From positions 1 to 14,849 of the forward strand of contig CAZANP010000044.1 of the NCBI GenBank assembly GCA_964486555.1: a stretch of 14,849 bases of DNA. Reading direction: 5' to 3'. The notes beneath the pieces were generated by a model. It was given only the letters and a program-made list of their open reading frames with translations. It had not been told where the DNA came from and searched no databases. Of this stretch, positions 14,787 through 14,849 are shown piece by piece. The DNA is from 4484-232 sp964486555 (lineage in GTDB: Bacteria > Thermotogota > Thermotogae > Thermotogales > Thermotogaceae). Both the position numbers and the translations under genes were made by a program. Within the stretch, counting starts at the first letter, position 1, and every line of letters starts with the position of its first letter.

Positions 14787-14849
14787 ATGTTGAGGATCTT
14801 TTTCAAAACATATGGATGCCAGATGAACGAAAACGACACAGAAGTCATG
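14787..14849 (+). CDS. miaB: tRNA methylthiotransferase MiaB, first 21 codons only
   Basis: The frame runs off the window end. Its 21 residues, MLRIFFKTYGCQMNENDTEVM, are cut to 20 here only by comparison: KTYGCQMNENDTE is the classic start of MiaB-type radical SAM methylthiotransferases. The Cys in YGCQMN is the first of three N-terminal cysteines that hold the auxiliary 4Fe-4S cluster. MiaB adds a methylthio group to i6A37 of tRNAs. The ATG has GGAGGGG five bases or less upstream. RimO and MtaB paralogues share the fold, but the NxxD/E pattern after YGCQMN favours MiaB. The radical SAM motif lies beyond the window, so the paralogue call is moderately sure. Confidence 0.82.
   Translation, partial: MLRIFFKTYGCQMNENDTEVM

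Overview
The window looks like chromosomal core sequence from a hyperthermophilic bacterium of the Thermotoga lineage (Thermotogales). Evidence: HU, MnmE, MetH, the class II aldolase, pyruvate phosphate dikinase and acetate kinase all read like Thermotoga proteins, and the methionine synthase is split into a core enzyme and a free-standing activation domain, as known from T. maritima. From memory, the order hup ... metH, activation protein ... ppdK, fba, ackA follows the T. maritima TM0266-TM0274 neighbourhood. The MnmE and MetH sequences seem clearly diverged from the T. maritima ones I remember, so a sister species is more likely than T. maritima itself. I see no mobile element, CRISPR array, prophage or broken gene.

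Layout. 1-71 is the 3' part of tRNA-Leu(GAG). It converges on a minus-strand flippase-like membrane protein (81-1085) through one short bidirectional terminator. A 279-bp divergent spacer (1086-1364) carries candidate promoters for that gene and for hup (1365-1637). hup converges on a tightly packed five-gene minus-strand operon. In transcription order this is metF (8312-7455), the methionine synthase activation protein (7477-6863), metH (6870-4540), an exported beta-helix-like protein (4543-3020) and mnmE (3015-1660). A 78-bp divergent spacer separates metF from a plus-strand exported protein of unknown function (8391-9677). Then come ppdK (9756-12401), fba (12458-13399), ackA (13432-14655) and the first 21 codons of miaB (14787 to the window end).

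How the genes fit together. The minus operon is a one-carbon unit. MetF reduces 5,10-methylene-THF, and MetH with its activation protein moves the methyl group to homocysteine. MnmE also draws on 5,10-methylene-THF, as carbon donor for wobble-uridine modification. The plus cluster is energy metabolism: aldolase in upper glycolysis, PPDK at the PEP/pyruvate node and acetate kinase for ATP from acetyl phosphate.

Three features stand out. Terminators are fused to stop codons, including one stem in which the stop codons of two convergent genes pair with each other. By my reading all six minus-strand genes start with GTG or TTG, while all six plus-strand genes start with ATG. Four spacers share an extended -10 motif beginning TGGTA. 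Two exported proteins of unknown function sit inside otherwise housekeeping neighbourhoods. I did not find a convincing undescribed defence or mobile system.
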